A program made the position numbers and the translations under genes. DNA of 64,000 nucleotides from the IMG/VR virus record IMGVR_UViG_3300046665_000548, positions 124,001 to 188,000 of that record. One strand, written 5' to 3'. The notes under the pieces are model-generated. The model had not been told where the DNA came from. It saw only the letters and a list, made by a program, of their open reading frames with translations, and did not search any database. Source of the stretch: a virus. Positions 60,614 through 64,000 of this stretch are shown piece after piece (position 1 is the first letter of the stretch; each line of letters opens with the position of its first letter).

Positions 60614-60649
60614 AACGGCTCCCTCGAAGAGATTCGACGGGGCCGTTTT
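60614..60649 (+). terminator. Rho-independent terminator
   Basis: AACGGCTCCC-TCGAA-GAGA-TTCGA-CGGGGCCGTT followed by TT; about 14 bp with a tetraloop. Closes the 60234 gene. Confidence 0.75.
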
Positions 60650-60667
60650 GCGTTGGTATACTAGCCT

Positions 60668-60928
60668 ATGGCTTGCAAACGAAATTCAAAACTGACGGAA
60701 GCAATTGCCCCGCATCGCGTAGAGGTACGCGTGGCCGCAGAGTATTCCGGCCGCTGGAGCAAGCAACGCTGGAGGGATGCACAAAACCAGATGTTCTGGC
60801 TCGGTCACCCAGACAATGGCGCGGTTGGTGAATTCAACAACCGCTGGATCAATGAGGACGAAGGGCACGCCTGCTACTTGTTTACGGACGAGCGGACCGC
60901 TCTCCATTTCAAGATGGCGTTCGGCTAA
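60668..60928 (+). CDS. small protein of the 'FxF..x..A..FK' group (86 aa)
   Basis: A TATACT box lies 6 nt upstream of ATG. Basic start, WSKQRWRDAQNQMFWL centre, and the ending ACYLFTDERTALHFKMAFG related to 53228 and 54823. Function unknown. Confidence 0.6.
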   Translation: MACKRNSKLTEAIAPHRVEVRVAAEYSGRWSKQRWRDAQNQMFWLGHPDNGAVGEFNNRWINEDEGHACYLFTDERTALHFKMAFG

Positions 60929-61093
60929 TCAGCTTTCGAGATTAACTGCGTCGATGCGATACATGCTCTGCTCGACGCCAGCCGCAGCAGCGACAGCCGC
61001 AACCTTCTGCTGAGCTTTGATGTTCGTGGTGTGCACGCTGATCACAGTAACTCCGGTATTGGTCTTGCGGGAGACGACGTATACGATCTTCAT
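60929..61093 (-). CDS. late small protein (54 aa)
   Basis: ATG 6 nt after a late core. Strand KIVYVVSRK and TVISVHTTN, then an Ala-rich helix (KAQQKVAAVAAAAG) and a strand: a compact ferredoxin-like mini-fold. Its stop abuts the convergent 60668 gene. No family. Confidence 0.6.
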   Translation of the reverse strand: MKIVYVVSRKTNTGVTVISVHTTNIKAQQKVAAVAAAAGVEQSMYRIDAVNLES

Positions 61094-61099
61094 GGTGAT

Positions 61100-61105
61100 T
61101 ATTTA
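61100..61105 (-). promoter_or_regulatory. late promoter core, minus strand
   Basis: ATAAATA read on the minus strand, 6 nt before the ATG at 61093. Confidence 0.6.
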
Positions 61106-61324
61106 TCCCTGATGTTGATGCGAACGTAAGCTCCTGGCCTTGTCGGCTAGACGCATTACGATGTTTGCTGAGTAGAATGGAAACAGAGCAGGGATTAACG
61201 CGTGTATGATCGAAGCCACCCCGGCAACGACTAATAAAACGCCAGCACTCAATGCGAAACAGGCATGAGCCATATAAGACTTGCCAGCTTCTTTGAGATG
61301 TTTAGCCGCAAAGGTTTCCCACAT
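61103..61324 (-). CDS. late two-TM membrane protein (73 aa)
   Basis: ATG at 61324, 5 nt after a late core, rather than the longer frame. Helices at about residues 15-35 and 38-58 with a basic tail. Leaderless. Confidence 0.6.
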   Translation of the reverse strand: MWETFAAKHLKEAGKSYMAHACFALSAGVLLVVAGVASIIHALIPALFPFYSANIVMRLADKARSLRSHQHQG

Positions 61325-61329
61325 AACCC

Positions 61330-61335
61330 TATTTA
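61330..61335 (-). promoter_or_regulatory. late promoter core, minus strand (divergent pair)
   Basis: CTAAATA on the minus strand, 5 nt before the ATG at 61324; only 8 nt separate it from the plus-strand core at 61344. Confidence 0.65.
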
Positions 61336-61343
61336 GAGCGATG

Positions 61344-61349
61344 TAAATA
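61344..61349 (+). promoter_or_regulatory. late promoter core (TAAATA, divergent pair)
   Basis: 5 nt before the ATG of the ANL ligase gene at 61355. Confidence 0.65.
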
Positions 61350-61354
61350 GTCGC

Positions 61355-62833
61355 ATGACAGACGTTATTACGCGAAACTTGATTTCGCAGACCATTGAAA
61401 TCCATGAGCCATCTGGAGAGATCGTCCGTTACGAAGTCATAATTCGAATGATTGATTTCTATCGGGATTGGCTTGGCAGTGTTGGGATCGTTCGCGGCCA
61501 ACGCGGCATCATCTGCTTGCCCAACAGTGCAAACATGCAGGCATTGTTCTTCGCGTGTTTGGAGCTAGGGATACGGTTCATTGGTGCAGAGGAAAGGGAA
61601 TTCTACAAGTTTCCACGCTATCGAGTAGCCAACGTCGATTTTGCAATCACCTGTTCGGACTGGAAAGAGGAGATGGACGACCTTCCTTACCCTTTGCATG
61701 TTATGCCTGATGTAGCAGATATCAGCGGCATCGAGCTTCGGACACACATTGACCCAGAGGTCGAACCAGATGAGCCAGCCATCTTGGCGATCACCTCCGG
61801 AACGACCGGTGCTCCAAAAATTATTCAACACACGCACCAAACAATTTTGCCAGCAATCCGCCGCGCCATGGAATGGTACGACCCCAAAGATCGAGTTCTG
61901 TTCTACATGAACCTCAACCATCTTGGCGTGCTTACTATCTTTACCCTGCCAGTGCTCCTCACCGGCTGTCGGATCGTTCTCTGTCGCAACAATTTCGTAG
62001 AGCCACTTATCGAGGGGCTAACGACACGAAGCCTTGGCGGAATAGATAAGCTGCTCATGTTTGATTGGTCTTGGGGGCGGATCGTCAACGCGTATAAAGG
62101 CGAGCAGCCGTTGCTCGGTACAAACAAACCAACGGTGATAACTGGCGGAAAACCAATCCCGCCATCGTTCATTGAGAGCTTGCTGATCAACGGGGCAGGA
62201 GAAGTCAAAGTCGCTTATGGAATGACCGAAGCCCCGCCACCAGTGATAGTGAAGTCTGTGACCTCGGTCGAAGGTTACAGTCGTTCATTTCTGGGCCAAC
62301 CCCTGGAAGGCTGGCGTACAATCGTCATGGCAAACGGATCGCTTCTCCTACGAGGAGACGGCATTGGTTTAGACAATCGGGGCAGGTCTTTGAGCGACCC
62401 GCTTGGATGGTTTATGACCCCTGACTTGTGCTGGTTGGAGGGCGATGAGATACACATTCGATCCAGGCGAACGATCAATAAACGAAACGGTCAAACCGTA
62501 TTCCTTGACGACATTATCGCTGAGATGTTTTTCAAGCCGCTCGATGTGCCTTTTGTAATCTGTCCGCTTCAAACGAAAGAGGACGAAGACCTCAAAATAT
62601 GTGCGTTCACGGGTCGCAATCAAATTATGATCGATGGTGGACCCACGAACCTGGAAACGATCAACTCGATAATTCGCTCCACCATGATACCCGAGTACCA
62701 GATCGACCATCTGTTTCTGATGGATGAGATACCCGATAACGGTCTAAAGCCAGATCACACAAAGCTACGAAAGATTGCGCTTCAGACCATTGCGGAACAG
62801 GGAGAAAAAGGGGAATATCTGGTGAAGATTTAA
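61355..62833 (+). CDS. ANL-superfamily AMP-forming ligase
   Basis: 492 aa. AILAITSGTTGAPKIIQHTH (about residues 139-158) is the phosphate-binding A3 motif; VAYGMTEAPPP the A5 motif; WFMTPDLCWLEGDEIHIRSR the A7/A8 hinge region; the C-terminal PDHTKLRK retains Lys near the A10 position. Such enzymes adenylate a carboxylate and transfer it to CoA, a carrier or an amine. No carrier-protein gene is visible nearby. Leaderless late gene. The aromatic-rich pocket does not reveal the substrate. Confidence 0.85.
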   Translation: MTDVITRNLISQTIEIHEPSGEIVRYEVIIRMIDFYRDWLGSVGIVRGQRGIICLPNSANMQALFFACLELGIRFIGAEEREFYKFPRYRVANVDFAITCSDWKEEMDDLPYPLHVMPDVADISGIELRTHIDPEVEPDEPAILAITSGTTGAPKIIQHTHQTILPAIRRAMEWYDPKDRVLFYMNLNHLGVLTIFTLPVLLTGCRIVLCRNNFVEPLIEGLTTRSLGGIDKLLMFDWSWGRIVNAYKGEQPLLGTNKPTVITGGKPIPPSFIESLLINGAGEVKVAYGMTEAPPPVIVKSVTSVEGYSRSFLGQPLEGWRTIVMANGSLLLRGDGIGLDNRGRSLSDPLGWFMTPDLCWLEGDEIHIRSRRTINKRNGQTVFLDDIIAEMFFKPLDVPFVICPLQTKEDEDLKICAFTGRNQIMIDGGPTNLETINSIIRSTMIPEYQIDHLFLMDEIPDNGLKPDHTKLRKIALQTIAEQGEKGEYLVKI

Positions 62834-62847
62834 CGCCGGGGATTTAA

Positions 62848-63135
62848 ATGACTCTCAGTGAGATGGAAACACTCTTCGAGAAACACGACGGGGAATACGG
62901 CAAATACGACCGTGTGATACCTAAGGCCAGCGGAAGGCCCGATCTCGATGCTTTCATACTCTTGAACACGCTCTGCCCCGGTAGTGGCGACATTATTTCA
63001 GCGGCAGAGCACGACGAATTCTGGATAAGCGTTGACCCTGCCGATTTCGCCAAGGTTGCCGACGAGGGTCACATCCTTACGCTAATCCGCTGCGGCGTCT
63101 TCTTGATAGATGATGGTTTTAAGATGAATGCCTAG
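62848..63135 (+). CDS. hypothetical protein (95 aa)
   Basis: GGGGAT before the ATG. Mixed alpha/beta, acidic, with DEFWISVDPADFAKVADEGH and LTLIRCGVFLIDDG. Last gene of the late operon begun at 61355; 3' end overlaps the convergent ART-like gene by 17 nt. Confidence 0.55.
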   Translation: MTLSEMETLFEKHDGEYGKYDRVIPKASGRPDLDAFILLNTLCPGSGDIISAAEHDEFWISVDPADFAKVADEGHILTLIRCGVFLIDDGFKMNA

Positions 63136-64000
63136 CGGCAGAGTCCATCGCAGTAAGCTGGGCCTGTTCACGTCGTTGGTCAGGTACGGTGCGCTGGAGT
63201 TCTGGATTGAAGATCACGATTTCCATCGATTCTTTCTCATCTGCATATTGGTAGACATCGTTGGTGGAAGTAAACACCACAAAATCGTACTTTCCGAACA
63301 CCGCATCGCTAATCTTCGGAAGAACGTCTTCGTAAGCTTCACCGATCTGCTCACCAAAAATAATTTGTATCAGAGCGGCGCTCTCATAAAGACCCTCGTA
63401 TGGGCTCATGCGTGCGAGAAGCTGGAAAAGTTGGATACGAAACTGGCTGATCTTGCGGCCCTTCTCGTAATCGCGATCCTTGGGGCCAAACTTTACTTTG
63501 TTCTTAAGCTCTGCCAGGAGCGCGGCATCATCGAAGCGAGTCGCGTTCTGTCGGACAGTCTGCTCCATTTGTGGGGACCAGTCGCTGCGAGATTTTTGAA
63601 GGCATGTGATGAGTGCGTTCAGCACATCATCACGAGACATCTTCTTGTTTGCCGTGGAAACGAGCGGCGATCCGTTGTCCCAATGATCGTAGTTCTCACC
63701 GCATCGCTTGAACGCGGCTTTCAAAGCGCGAAGAACTAGGCTGAAACCGGTGTTCTTCCACGAGGCGTCATTGATGCGCTTATATCGGCAGCCCTGGGGG
63801 ATAACAACGCGAAACACGTTCGGGCCAAACTGAGCCGCAAAGCGTGGATTGTTTGTCGCATACATTCCGTTACCGAGGGGATTCCAATACTGCTCGCCTT
63901 TGTCGGCCGCGTGCGGGTTGAACTTATCAAAGGCAGCACTCTTCGTGCCGTGATAAAAAACCCACTCTCTCTTATTGACCTCTTCGTCAATGACAATCTC
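63119..64000 (-). CDS. ADP-ribosyltransferase-like protein 5 (N-terminus outside the window)
   Basis: At least 293 aa, open to the right edge. WVFYHGTKSAAFDKF (first ART strand and helix), then NPLGNGMYATNNPRFAAQFG (second strand plus helix, like GxYxS/T), and SMEIVIFNPE near the end as a last strand with Glu. The middle holds a helical insertion of about 150 residues. The start, and any N-terminal late peptide, lies outside the window. Confidence 0.6.
   Translation of the reverse strand, partial: EIVIDEEVNKREWVFYHGTKSAAFDKFNPHAADKGEQYWNPLGNGMYATNNPRFAAQFGPNVFRVVIPQGCRYKRINDASWKNTGFSLVLRALKAAFKRCGENYDHWDNGSPLVSTANKKMSRDDVLNALITCLQKSRSDWSPQMEQTVRQNATRFDDAALLAELKNKVKFGPKDRDYEKGRKISQFRIQLFQLLARMSPYEGLYESAALIQIIFGEQIGEAYEDVLPKISDAVFGKYDFVVFTSTNDVYQYADEKESMEIVIFNPELQRTVPDQRREQAQLTAMDSAARHSS

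Noticed and set aside
1-64000. CRISPR array or integrated insertion sequence
   Set aside because: No regularly spaced direct repeats and no transposase motif or terminal inverted repeats were seen.

Overview
The window is an accessory, non-structural segment of a large tailed-phage genome. It is packed with small overlapping genes on both strands, 16 tRNA genes plus one tRNA-like element, three aminoacyl-tRNA synthetases and many orphan ORFs. About 25 copies of a T4-type late promoter core (TAAATA) sit 3-7 nt upstream of start codons or tRNA 5' ends. No capsid, tail, terminase or polymerase gene is visible. The AspRS and SerRS look alphaproteobacterial, and there are IalB-family and rhizobial-type transglutaminase-like cysteine peptidase (BTLCP) genes. 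A T4-like jumbo myovirus of an alphaproteobacterium, probably Hyphomicrobiales/Rhizobiales, is therefore likely (inference).

Layout. 1-4.2 kb: a plus-strand run of small genes with a J-domain protein and a site-2-type (M50) protease. 4.2-10 kb: mixed strands, with the first ADP-ribosyltransferase-like (ART-like) protein, tandem paralogues, a P-loop ATPase and an IalB-like periplasmic protein. 10-15.8 kb: small genes, a late radical-SAM gene, then tRNA cluster 1 (Phe, Leu, Trp, Arg, Arg, Lys, a class-II-shaped UUU tRNA, an HNH endonuclease, Val), a GNAT gene and NAD synthetase. 15.8-25 kb: an OB-AAA+ ATPase of proteasomal type with a coupled small protein, a block of late genes sharing a short N-terminal peptide, a second M50 protease, MazG-like and Nudix hydrolases, and a potato-inhibitor-I-like protease inhibitor. 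25-26 kb: tRNA cluster 2 (Ile, three Thr, Val). 26-33.4 kb: membrane and secreted proteins. 33.4-38.7 kb: a minimal LeuRS behind a Leu-rich leader ORF, and AspRS. 38.7-46 kb: tRNAs, an ART-like protein, two PP-loop ATPases, a papain-like peptidase and SerRS. 46-51.7 kb: an 'ATGA-coupled' run of small orphan genes. 51.7-60 kb: mostly minus strand, with an ART-like protein, a Thg1-like polymerase, YqeY, CYTH phosphatase, a ParB-like protein, a ribosome hibernation factor and an ArfA-like gene. 60-64 kb: an ANL-family ligase and a partial fifth ART-like protein.

The strongest new signal is regulatory. Both large tRNA clusters are preceded by a promoter, a tiny leader ORF and a Rho-independent terminator, and each leader ORF is loaded with exactly the codons read by the tRNAs behind it. 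Cluster 2 has a leader with an uninterrupted block of Val/Thr/Ile codons before tRNA-Ile, -Thr, -Thr, -Thr and -Val. Cluster 1 has a Leu-Phe-Asn-Lys-Arg-Phe-Trp-Arg-Arg-Val-Arg block before tRNA-Phe, -Leu, -Trp, -Arg, -Arg, -Lys, -UUU and -Val. In both, the leader contains a segment complementary to the 5' arm of the terminator, the classical antiterminator geometry. I read these as ribosome-mediated attenuators that would switch on replacement tRNAs when the matching charged tRNA becomes scarce, for example after tRNA cleavage by host defences. A smaller leader precedes the tRNA-CAU region, and a Leu-rich leader precedes leuS.

A second system is a set of about ten late genes whose proteins begin with a related peptide (roughly M-x-x-R-E-[IL]-x-x-[LI]-x-E). 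It resembles a T4 capsid-targeting sequence ending in the [LI]-x-E cleavage motif of the prohead protease. Two ART-like proteins, a Nudix hydrolase and a ParB-like protein carry versions of it, so they may be packaged and injected. Around these sits a translation-control theme: tRNAs, LeuRS/AspRS/SerRS, Thg1-like, YqeY, HPF and ArfA-like proteins.
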